This document shows positions 1-5,561 of a stretch of DNA of 7,154 nucleotides, piece by piece. Source of the DNA: Flavobacterium psychrophilum (GTDB lineage Bacteria > Bacteroidota > Bacteroidia > Flavobacteriales > Flavobacteriaceae). Below the pieces are notes generated by a model. The model was not told where the DNA came from, searched no databases, and saw only the letters and a list, made by a program, of their open reading frames with translations. The DNA is taken from the NCBI GenBank assembly GCA_022729635.1, contig DZAU01000083.1, positions 1 through 7,154 of the forward strand, in the 5' to 3' direction. The translations under genes and the position numbers were made by a program. Position 1 is the stretch's first letter. Each line of letters opens with the position of its first letter.

Positions 1-199
1 CGCCTTCTGGACTGCCAACAGATAGTGATAATCCGTGGCAATAAAGTGGGTATTTTTCTAAAACTTTTTTTAGTTCTTGTTTCCAATAACCACCAATTCC
101 GATCCAATTTTCTGGTGCAACTTCTACAAAATCGGGTTTAAGAATTTCACTTGATAAAAATGCTGCAGAAAAATCTTTGCGATAACCAATTCCTACCAT
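1..199 (-). CDS. hvfB: MNIO (DUF692) family RiPP maturase, HvfB-like, N-terminal 66 codons only
   Basis: Partial gene running off the left edge. Translating the minus strand from the ATG at 199-197 gives 66 open codons starting MVGIGYRKDF. The N-terminal hallmarks of the MNIO (DUF692, TIM-barrel) family are visible: G-I-G-Y-R at 3-7, D-F-V-E-V at 23-27, E-N-W at 30-32, G-x-G-G-Y at 34-38, and the H-G-L-S-L-S strand at 55-60 whose His55 is the expected first metal ligand. Family members are about 270-300 residues, so roughly three quarters is missing. Known members (MbnB, TglH, HvfB, bufferin maturases) use a multinuclear iron centre and O2 to modify cysteines of a precursor peptide. The gene lies 88 nt downstream of the Cys-rich peptide gene on the same strand, which supports a precursor-maturase pair. 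No in-frame ATG, GTG or TTG was seen in the codons just upstream, and the leader is A-rich. HvfB rather than another MNIO subtype is inferred from the EGKCG motifs of the neighbour. Confidence 0.85.
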   Translation of the reverse strand, partial: MVGIGYRKDFSAAFLSSEILKPDFVEVAPENWIGIGGYWKQELKKVLEKYPLYCHGLSLSVGSPEG

Positions 200-236
200 A
201 CTATTTGTTTTTGAAAATACTACACTCTTTGTTTTT

Positions 237-277
237 AAAAAAAGGAGGGATTATTAAATTAAACTCCTCCTTTTTTT
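237..277 (-). terminator. Terminator-like hairpin between precursor and maturase genes
   Basis: Perfect 12-bp inverted repeat: 237-248 (A7 then GGAGG) pairs with 266-277 (CCTCC then T7), around a 17-nt loop. Read on the minus strand it starts 11 nt after the stop of the Cys-rich peptide gene and ends in a U-run, which is the classic intrinsic terminator shape. It is symmetric and could act on either strand. Its position suggests partial termination, giving more precursor than maturase transcript. Confidence 0.75.
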
Positions 278-287
278 TAAATTTTCA

Positions 288-620
288 TTATTTTTTACCC
301 CCACATTTTCCTTCGCCACATTTAGCTTCAGATGTTTTTTTAGCTTTTTTGTCTTTTTTGGCAGCTTTTTTGTCGCCACATTTTCCTTCACCACATTTTC
401 CTTCACCACATTTTCCTTCTTTTGTTTTAGCTTCTGCTTTTTTGTCTCCGCAAGTTGCTTCTTTTGTTTTAGCATCAGTCTTTGCCTCTGCTTTTTTATC
501 TCCACAAGCTGCTTCGATAGTTGTTGCAGTTGTAGTTTTTACAGATGCAAAAGTTGTTGTTGTTCCCATTGCAAATGCACTTAACGCAAGAGCACCTACC
601 AAAATTGATTGTTTTTTCAT
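288..620 (-). CDS. hvfA: HvfA-like Cys-rich secreted RiPP precursor (bufferin/metallophore type)
   Basis: A 110-residue peptide with an N-terminal signal sequence: MKKQ, then a hydrophobic stretch at about 5-19, with possible cleavage after Ala25 (T-F-A). The mature part is Lys/Glu/Ala/Gly-rich and holds seven cysteines, Cys39, 57, 71, 76, 81, 101 and 106, each in an E-x-x-C-G motif. Four are exact EGKCG, three of them in tandem at 68-82. The others are EAACG, EATCG and EAKCG, and the first two are followed by DKK. The EGKCG repeat with an export signal is the signature of HvfA-type precursors, whose cysteines are modified by the MNIO enzyme HvfB to bind copper. The next gene downstream on the same strand encodes an MNIO enzyme, which strongly supports this. 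Translation starts at the ATG at 620-618 after an A7 leader. The DNA carries tandem 15-bp repeats. An alternative is an unmodified, low-complexity metal-binding secreted peptide. Export, modification and copper binding are inferred. Confidence 0.8.
   Translation of the reverse strand: MKKQSILVGALALSAFAMGTTTTFASVKTTTATTIEAACGDKKAEAKTDAKTKEATCGDKKAEAKTKEGKCGEGKCGEGKCGDKKAAKKDKKAKKTSEAKCGEGKCGGKK
301..420 (-). repeat. 15-bp repeat units encoding E-x-K-C-G in the precursor gene
   Basis: On the plus strand the unit CCACATTTTCCTTCA occurs in tandem at 376-390, 391-405 and 406-420 (last base changed). Two further units, each with small changes, lie at 301-315 and 316-330. Each unit encodes one five-residue cysteine motif on the minus strand. 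The near identity indicates recent duplication or homogenisation, and the number of motifs could change by slippage. Confidence 0.85.
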
Positions 621-641
621 TTTTTTTATTTATTAAGTTTA

Positions 642-685
642 AGATTGTCATTAGTAACAATCTATATCTTTATACCATAAACAAA
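642..685 (-). promoter_or_regulatory. Candidate promoter and overlapping dyad ahead of the precursor gene
   Basis: On the minus strand TTTG (685-682) is followed after 17 nt by TAGATTGT (664-657), close to the Bacteroidota TTG / TAnnTTTG pattern but with a mismatched -7 box. A 7-bp dyad, AGATTGT (642-648) and ACAATCT (657-663) with an 8-nt spacer, overlaps this box and the expected start site. It could be an operator or a 5'-UTR hairpin. The TTTG lies in the T-run of the preceding terminator, so the assignment is tentative. Confidence 0.3.
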
Positions 686-717
686 AAAAAATCACCCAAG
701 TTGGATGATTTTTTTTT
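683..717 (-). terminator. Intrinsic terminator of the sigma factor gene
   Basis: Arms 683-694 (A9 then TCA) and 706-717 (TGA then T9) are perfectly complementary. The stem continues through a position that is a G-U pair on the minus strand, then CCA/TGG, closing on a 3-nt loop at 699-701. On the minus strand it begins 47 nt after the sigma factor stop and ends in a U9 run. It separates the sigma gene from the precursor gene, so the latter needs its own promoter or read-through. Confidence 0.85.
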
Positions 718-764
718 AATATTTTTTTTAAGTAATTGATATTCAGCGTTGAAAATAGTTAAAT

Positions 765-1307
765 TTATTTTTTTTCGTCTTGTTCTTTTACTTTTTTTAT
801 CTGCTCAACACATTTGTGTTTTTGATTTTGAGCATTGTGCTTGGTTGAATATCCGTATTCTTTTTGAATTTGGGCAATTTGTTTTTCTTGAAAAAAGATA
901 TCATCAATTATTTTTTGACAATGTATTGTTATTAAGGGTAAATATGACCTTAACTTTTCCCAATACGTTTTTTCGTGTTCAATAGCCAAACTAATCTCTT
1001 CAAAAAAGGTATTATCGAAACTATCTGTAAATTCTATTTCTTTGTAGGAAGTTCTTAATCTTTTTAGCCAAAGATTTTTAGCAATTGCCATTATATAAGT
1101 TTTAATTGATGCCGTAAGAATAAAGTCATCTTGTCGTAATTTTTCTAAAAAAACCAACATTGTATCTTGAAAAATATCCTCTGCATCGTCAGTCCTTCCT
1201 TTATTATTGGTTACAAATCGGTTTACCATTCCAAAATGGTCTTTATAAAGAAGTCCGAAAGCTGCATTGTTCTCTCCTTTTAAATCAATTAAATTTTCAG
1301 TTTTCAT
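765..1307 (-). CDS. Sigma-70 family RNA polymerase sigma factor (ECF-like)
   Basis: From the ATG at 1307-1305 this encodes 180 residues, the usual ECF size. Sigma region 2 covers about residues 16-85, including D-A-E-D-I-F-Q-D-T (41-49, region 2.2) and Y-I-M-A-I-A-K-N-L-W-L-K-R-L-R (71-85, toward region 2.4). Region 4 covers about 122-172, with a helix-turn-helix containing Q-I-A-Q-I-Q-K-E-Y-G-Y-S (143-154) and N-Q-K-H-K-C (161-166), typical of Bacteroidota members. The C-terminus is Lys/Glu-rich. The frame stays open to an ATG at 1352-1350, which would add 15 residues containing KKKK encoded by an A-run. I prefer the inner ATG because the added residues look like leader sequence. No anti-sigma gene is visible on either side. 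The protein should redirect RNA polymerase to a small promoter set. The next gene downstream is the Cys-rich precursor, so it is a candidate regulator of that cluster, as sigma factors are in some bufferin loci. That link is inference. Confidence 0.85.
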   Translation of the reverse strand: MKTENLIDLKGENNAAFGLLYKDHFGMVNRFVTNNKGRTDDAEDIFQDTMLVFLEKLRQDDFILTASIKTYIMAIAKNLWLKRLRTSYKEIEFTDSFDNTFFEEISLAIEHEKTYWEKLRSYLPLITIHCQKIIDDIFFQEKQIAQIQKEYGYSTKHNAQNQKHKCVEQIKKVKEQDEKK

Positions 1308-1360
1308 CTGACAGATTTTCTTTTTTTTGTGGTTCGGTATAATTGCCCCCAACGGCAGAC

Positions 1361-1378
1361 TGTGAAAAAACGTTCACA
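1361..1378. promoter_or_regulatory. Palindrome TGTGAA-N6-TTCACA upstream of the sigma factor gene
   Basis: A perfect 6-bp inverted repeat lies 53 nt before the preferred start of the sigma gene, just downstream of a good -7 box. It resembles an operator bound by a dimeric regulator. It is CRP-like in half-site sequence, but TGTGA and TCACA are 8 nt apart instead of the usual 6, so CRP/FNR identity is not claimed. Confidence 0.4.
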
Positions 1379-1388
1379 ATCCTTTTAA

Positions 1389-1396
1389 CAAAAATA
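1389..1396 (-). promoter_or_regulatory. Candidate -7 box of the sigma factor gene
   Basis: The minus strand reads TATTTTTG, an exact match to the Bacteroidota -7 element TAnnTTTG, about 80 nt ahead of the preferred sigma start codon. I see no convincing TTG at the -33 position 17-23 nt further upstream, so the promoter is only partly supported. Confidence 0.35.
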
Positions 1397-1461
1397 CTAA
1401 AATTACTTTTAAGAAAATTAAAGATTTTGTAAATTTAGTAGATGCCACACAACTAAGTTAA

Positions 1462-2307
1462 TTAATTAAAACTCCAAGCCTTATAATCACTGTTTTTCTC
1501 CAGACTATTTTCTGTTTTATCGTCTAATTTTGGAAAGAAATCAATTCCTGTCATTTTTTCGATGCTGTCAACAGAAACCACAAAATCATACAATGGCTTA
1601 TCGCTTTTAGCATTTGGCACCAAAAAAGCGATCATTTTGTATTGTCCATTGGAATTATCCAACAAAATTTTATAAAAATAATTGGGGACCAAAACTTCTT
1701 CTTTTCCAATAGTTTTTAAATTAGGTTGCAAAACTCCAGCCGTAACTACATAAATTCCATCATATTTAGTCGCCCAATAGCGCACTTTTTGTTCTAATCT
1801 GTTCCAAATTCCACCATTAAAATCGTGTTTTTGAGGAGAAATATTTGAGGTAAAAAAGGTGTCATTATATGCATTAATCGCAAACTCCATATCGCCAGCC
1901 GGACAAAGATGTCCTTTATCATAACCTGATTTTTTATAATTTTTCCAATCGGCAGAGCGTGTTTTTACTTTTGGATCTTCAATAAAATAAGGCCTTTCAA
2001 AATTGCTGCTTCTTACGTAACTTTTCTTCAATTCATAAGCGACCCATTCTGCTTGTTCGTATTTTTCGTTATACGACAAAGTATAATAATCGTGTTTTAC
2101 TATTTGATTTGTGGTGGGTTTTGGTAAAAAATCAAATACTTTTTTTGTGCTTTGACTTTCAATTTTTGGGTCCTTCTCCGATAAAATAAAGGCCGAAAAT
2201 AATCCAAATGACAAAAAAAGAATTACCCCAAAAACAAAAAAACTCAGGGAATTCAAATTGAATTTCCTGAGTTTTTTATCAATAAATGATTTATTAGATG
2301 AATGCAT
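1462..2307 (-). CDS. Membrane-anchored DNA/RNA non-specific endonuclease (NUC1, beta-beta-alpha metal)
   Basis: A 281-residue protein with one hydrophobic segment at about 19-42 following a Lys/Arg-rich start, so it is probably anchored in the inner membrane or exported, with the catalytic domain outside. The Endonuclease_NS domain spans about 70-265. Its DRGH-type motif is D-K-G-H at 130-133 in Y-D-K-G-H-L-C-P-A-G-D-M, with His133 as general base. S-N-I-S-P-Q (154-159) and N-G-G-I-W-N-R-L-E (164-172) follow, giving the metal-binding Asn164 and Glu172. The N-to-E spacing of 8 matches Serratia nuclease. The C-terminal T-G-I-D-F-F-P motif (253-259) is also typical. All expected catalytic residues are present. 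The ATG lies 7 nt after the protease stop, so co-transcription and translational coupling are likely. Likely roles are degradation of extracellular or periplasmic nucleic acid for nutrition, or defence against incoming DNA, but nothing here decides between them. An unusual terminator-like hairpin lies in codons 11-24. Confidence 0.92.
   Translation of the reverse strand: MHSSNKSFIDKKLRKFNLNSLSFFVFGVILFLSFGLFSAFILSEKDPKIESQSTKKVFDFLPKPTTNQIVKHDYYTLSYNEKYEQAEWVAYELKKSYVRSSNFERPYFIEDPKVKTRSADWKNYKKSGYDKGHLCPAGDMEFAINAYNDTFFTSNISPQKHDFNGGIWNRLEQKVRYWATKYDGIYVVTAGVLQPNLKTIGKEEVLVPNYFYKILLDNSNGQYKMIAFLVPNAKSDKPLYDFVVSVDSIEKMTGIDFFPKLDDKTENSLEKNSDYKAWSFN
2237..2277 (-). terminator. Terminator-like hairpin inside the 5' end of the nuclease gene
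   Basis: A 41-nt near-perfect palindrome centred on 2257. Arms 2237-2248 and 2266-2277 (A6-CTCAGG / CCTGAG-T6) are perfectly complementary. After one mismatch at 2249/2265 (a C-A mismatch in minus-strand RNA), 2250-2256 and 2258-2264 also pair. On the minus strand it lies 38-78 nt after the protease stop and ends in a U6 run, which is the normal position and shape of an intrinsic terminator. It also lies within nuclease codons 11-24. Confidence 0.75.
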
Positions 2308-2314
2308 AAAAAAC

Positions 2315-4582
2315 TTATGATTTTACTAGTTTTTTAGTTTTTGGAATGGATGAAACTTCTTTCTTAACCACTGGTTTAGACTGTAAATCATCCAGAATAT
2401 TCAAGGCTTCTTCCACATAAACATCCTTAGATAAACTTTCGTGCCATCTCTCTCTTTTTTCTTTAAGAGAGGCATCTGTTTTCATCGCTTCGACTTCTTT
2501 AGGCAGAGAAGAAAACTTCAAATGATAATCATACTCTGCTATTGATTTGTATTTTTTACTGGTCTCTTCAATTGCTTTCTGATTCTTTTTGAATTCTTCA
2601 AATTTTAAACTGTACACATTTTCTTTACTTCTGTCATCAATCCACTTAGCATTTTCTTCTATTAATTTAAATTGCTGATTTTGTGCAATTCTTTTCTTGC
2701 TATCCGCAATTGCTTTTTCAAATTTAGAATTATTATTCCAGACATTGTATTGTGCAGGATCAATTTTGTCCCAAGGCATTGCATTGTCAACATCTCGTTC
2801 TCCCATTTTTAAATATGCATATCTGTCCGGCATAACCACATCGCTGCTCACGCCGTCAAGTTGTGTGGAACCACCATTTATTCTATAAAATTTTTGGGTC
2901 GTAGTTTTCAAAGCTCCCAAATCGCCCTGATTGCTGCTACGCACAAACTGATTCAAATCGATAACGTTTTGAACCGTTCCTTTGCCATAAGTTTGTTTGC
3001 TTCCAATGATAATTCCTCTTTTATAATCCTGAATGGCTGCTGCCAAAATCTCTGAAGCCGAAGCAGAAAAACTATTTACCATAATTACTAATGGTCCGTC
3101 CCATTCTATTTTTTTGTCTCGGTCAAACAAGATTTCTTTTTTTCTTCCAGCCGATTTTATTTGTACAATTGGCCCTTGCTCAATAAATAATCCTGCAATA
3201 TCCACCACTGTCGAAAGCGAACCTCCACCATCATCACGAACGTCTAGCACGATTCCGTTTACGCCTTCTTTTTTCAAGGATTCCACCTCTGCAGCAATGT
3301 CTTTTCCTGCATCACGACCGTTTCTGTCTTCGAAATCTATGTAAAATTTTGGCAAATAAATCACTCCATATTTCTCTCCATTTCTTTCAACTACACTCGA
3401 TTTTGCGTAGGTTTCCTCAATTTCCACAATATCTCTAATGATAGAAATGGTTTTTATTGATCCGTCCACTTTCTTTACTGTTAGTCGAACTTCAGAACCT
3501 TTAGGCCCTTTTATTTTCTTCACAACATCGTCCAGACGCATTCCAACAATGTCAACCGGCTCATCACTTCCCTGAGCTACTTTCATCACAACATCGCCTG
3601 CTTCTAGTTGTTTTCCTCTCCAAGCCGGACCGCCAGAAATAAGATCAGTGATTTCGGTAAAGTCATTTTTCTTTTGAAGTCGGGCGCCAATTCCTTCAAA
3701 TTTTCCACTAATGCTTACATCAAAACGCTCTTTTTCTTCGGGTGGAAAATAATTGGTGTGCGGATCAAATCGAGAAGTAATGGAATTAATATATACTGAA
3801 AACCAATCATCTCTGGTTAAATCCTTCATAAATCCGAAATATTCGTCGAGTGATTTCATAGAACTTTCTCGGGTAATTTTTTCTAATTCTTCGAAAGTTT
3901 TTGGCTTGTCGCCAGAGGATTTATCGGTTTTATTGATTTCAGTATCGATTGGATTAACATTAAACTTCTCTCCCTCATTTAATTTTGTGACACCCTCTTT
4001 TTCAACAATCCCTTTTTCTTTGTTTTCTTGAATTTCAAGTCGGTCTGTCAATGAAGAAAGTGTAGATAACTTAATTTGTTTACGCCATCTTTCTTTTAAT
4101 TCTTCGGTAGTTTTTGCATAAGGCGCTTTTTCATAATCGGTATTGAAAGTTTCGTCTATAGAATAATCGAATGGTTTGCTCAAAATACCTTTATACAATT
4201 TCTTGCCTTCCTCCATTCTTTTTATCAAACGGTTGTACGTTAAGTCAAAGAAAGTCAGGTCTTTGTTCAGCAATGCATCGTCGAGTTCCATCTCATATTT
4301 TGCAAACTCATCAATATCCGATTGCAGGAAAAATCTTTTCGAAGGATCCAAAGCCTGTATATAATCTTTATAAACCCCTTTGGAAAACGTATCATCAATC
4401 GCTGCAGGATTATAATGCCCTTTTTCGATTACAAAAGTTAATAACTCTAAAAGCATTTTGTCCTTTTCAGGGTCTGTGCTTATAGTGGAATTGATCTTAA
4501 AGGCAAATAAGGACGCCGACAGCAAGACGACGGCAAGAATTATTTTATAATTTCTTTTCATAAAATTAAAAATTGTATCCAT
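2315..4582 (-). CDS. prc: Carboxy-terminal processing (tail-specific) protease, S41 family with PDZ
   Basis: A 755-residue protein matching the long Prc/Tsp form. A signal peptide is visible as MKRNYK followed by a hydrophobic run (about 14-28), so it should act in the periplasm, cleaving proteins at their C-terminal tails. The N-terminal helical domain (about 40-285) includes the conserved A-L-D-P-S-K-R-F-F-L block (77-86). A PDZ domain follows (about 290-375, G-I-G-A-R-L at 297-302), then the S41 peptidase core (about 400-585). The catalytic dyad is Ser508 in S-F-S-A-S-A-S-E (504-511) and Lys534 in T-Y-G-K-G-T-V-Q (531-538). The Lys-rich C-terminal domain (about 590-755) resembles the DUF3340-type tail of Prc. 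Residues about 183-235 are a charged, low-complexity insertion. The ATG at 4561-4559 (residue 8) is an equally good start and gives a cleaner signal peptide. The gene heads the operon with the nuclease and is transcribed divergently from surE. Confidence 0.93.
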   Translation of the reverse strand: MDTIFNFMKRNYKIILAVVLLSASLFAFKINSTISTDPEKDKMLLELLTFVIEKGHYNPAAIDDTFSKGVYKDYIQALDPSKRFFLQSDIDEFAKYEMELDDALLNKDLTFFDLTYNRLIKRMEEGKKLYKGILSKPFDYSIDETFNTDYEKAPYAKTTEELKERWRKQIKLSTLSSLTDRLEIQENKEKGIVEKEGVTKLNEGEKFNVNPIDTEINKTDKSSGDKPKTFEELEKITRESSMKSLDEYFGFMKDLTRDDWFSVYINSITSRFDPHTNYFPPEEKERFDVSISGKFEGIGARLQKKNDFTEITDLISGGPAWRGKQLEAGDVVMKVAQGSDEPVDIVGMRLDDVVKKIKGPKGSEVRLTVKKVDGSIKTISIIRDIVEIEETYAKSSVVERNGEKYGVIYLPKFYIDFEDRNGRDAGKDIAAEVESLKKEGVNGIVLDVRDDGGGSLSTVVDIAGLFIEQGPIVQIKSAGRKKEILFDRDKKIEWDGPLVIMVNSFSASASEILAAAIQDYKRGIIIGSKQTYGKGTVQNVIDLNQFVRSSNQGDLGALKTTTQKFYRINGGSTQLDGVSSDVVMPDRYAYLKMGERDVDNAMPWDKIDPAQYNVWNNNSKFEKAIADSKKRIAQNQQFKLIEENAKWIDDRSKENVYSLKFEEFKKNQKAIEETSKKYKSIAEYDYHLKFSSLPKEVEAMKTDASLKEKRERWHESLSKDVYVEEALNILDDLQSKPVVKKEVSSIPKTKKLVKS

Positions 4583-4596
4583 AAATATTTAAAAGC

Positions 4597-4625
4597 CAAA
4601 TTACGGTAAAAACTATGCCAACCAA
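4597..4625 (-). promoter_or_regulatory. Weak candidate promoter of the protease-nuclease operon
   Basis: The minus strand has TTG (4625-4623), then 19 nt, then TAATTTG (4603-4597), one base short of the Bacteroidota TAnnTTTG box. It is placed sensibly ahead of the protease start. The shortened -7 box makes this a weak call. Confidence 0.25.
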
Positions 4626-4676
4626 TACAAAGACTCGCATAAATTTTTGTTAAAGATATAAAAATGTTTTTTTTTG

Positions 4677-4710
4677 TTTGGGGTTTAATCTTTGAACTAC
4701 ATTAATTTTG
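4677..4710 (+). promoter_or_regulatory. Promoter of the surE operon (Bacteroidota type)
   Basis: TTTG at 4677-4680 is followed after 22 nt by TAATTTTG at 4703-4710, an exact TAnnTTTG -7 box with -33 spacing inside the known 17-23 nt range. Transcription would start near 4716, leaving about 30 nt of leader before the TTG start of surE. Confidence 0.6.
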
Positions 4711-4745
4711 TTTCTTTGTTATCGAAAGACTATCTAATTTTTTAA

Positions 4746-5561
4746 TTGAAATTTAACGACGAACATTTGAAAACTTCATCCCAAAAACAAGCCAAACCTT
4801 TAATTTTAGTTACCAATGATGACGGAATTTCGGCTCCTGGAATTCGGGCATTGATTGCTGTTATGGCAGAAATAGGCACCGTTGTTGTCGTCGCTCCTGA
4901 CAGTCCACAAAGTGCTACGGGTCATTCCATCACCATAAATAATACTTTGTTTATTAATAAAATTTCAAAAGAAAACGATACAATTCAGGAATACAGTACT
5001 TCTGGAACTCCTGTTGACTGTGTCAAATTGGCCGTAAACGAAATCTTGAAACGAAAACCTGATTTATGTGTGTCCGGTATTAACCACGGTTCCAATTCTT
5101 CGATAAATGTTATTTATTCCGGAACGATGAGTGCCGCTGTTGAAGCCGGAATCGAAGGAATTCCAGCCATTGGATTTTCACTTTTGGATTATAGCTGGAA
5201 TGCCAATTTTGAACCCATAAAATCATATATTCGGACAATTACTTTGGAAGTTTTAGAAAAGGGTCTTCCTGAAAGTGTGATTTTGAATGTTAATTTTCCA
5301 AAATTGGAAAAAAAAGAAATACAAGGAATAAAAATCTGTCGTCAGGCAAAAGCCTTTTGGATAGAAAAATTCGACAAACGAAAAACGCCTCAAGGACGAG
5401 ATTATTATTGGCTTACCGGCGAATTCGTCAATCACGATAGTGGCGAAGATACTGATGAATGGGCACTTGCCAATGGCTTTGTTTCGGTGGTTCCGGTACA
5501 ATTTGATTTGACCGCACATCACGCCATTAAACAACTCAACACCTGGAAATGGAATGAATAA
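4746..5561 (+). CDS. surE: 5'/3'-nucleotidase SurE
   Basis: A 271-residue SurE, a metal-dependent phosphatase that removes phosphate from nucleoside monophosphates and is linked to stationary-phase survival. The N-terminal I-L-V-T-N-D-D-G-I-S-A-P-G (20-32) supplies the metal-binding Asp25 and Asp26. A-P-D-S-P-Q-S-A-T-G-H-S-I-T (50-63) holds the conserved Ser56. S-G-T-P-V-D-C-V (86-93) is a further family block, and S-G-I-N-H-G-S-N (110-117) contains Asn113, which completes the site, followed by Y-S-G-T-M-S-A-A-V-E-A (124-134). All expected active-site residues are present. No in-frame ATG precedes the active site, and a stop codon (TAA, 4743-4745) lies directly upstream, so translation must begin at a non-ATG codon: TTG at 4746, or TTG at 4767, which gives a 264-residue form closer to the usual length. 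It heads an operon with the membrane protein, overlapping it by 8 nt, and lpxB. Confidence 0.95.
   Translation: MKFNDEHLKTSSQKQAKPLILVTNDDGISAPGIRALIAVMAEIGTVVVVAPDSPQSATGHSITINNTLFINKISKENDTIQEYSTSGTPVDCVKLAVNEILKRKPDLCVSGINHGSNSSINVIYSGTMSAAVEAGIEGIPAIGFSLLDYSWNANFEPIKSYIRTITLEVLEKGLPESVILNVNFPKLEKKEIQGIKICRQAKAFWIEKFDKRKTPQGRDYYWLTGEFVNHDSGEDTDEWALANGFVSVVPVQFDLTAHHAIKQLNTWKWNE

Noticed and set aside
301..420. The repeated 15-bp units could suggest a CRISPR array or microsatellite.
   Set aside because: The units are tandem without spacers and in frame with a coding sequence for EGKCG motifs.
151..636. Long plus-strand reading frame (161 codons) opposite the Cys-rich peptide, and a second minus-strand frame at 254-505.
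   Set aside because: Both are low-complexity products of the repeated DNA in other frames. The minus-strand 288-620 frame has a signal peptide, regular Cys motifs and an MNIO neighbour, so it is the real gene.
1308..1352. Upstream ATG adding 15 residues to the sigma factor.
   Set aside because: The extra residues (KKKK from an A-run) look like translated leader; the inner ATG gives a typical ECF length and N-terminus.
1361..1378. CRP/FNR binding site.
   Set aside because: The TGTGA and TCACA half-sites are 8 nt apart rather than 6, so it is kept only as an unassigned palindrome.
3033..3344. Plus-strand frames of 60-104 codons opposite the protease gene.
   Set aside because: They are antisense shadows of a well-supported coding sequence, with no recognisable domain or start context.
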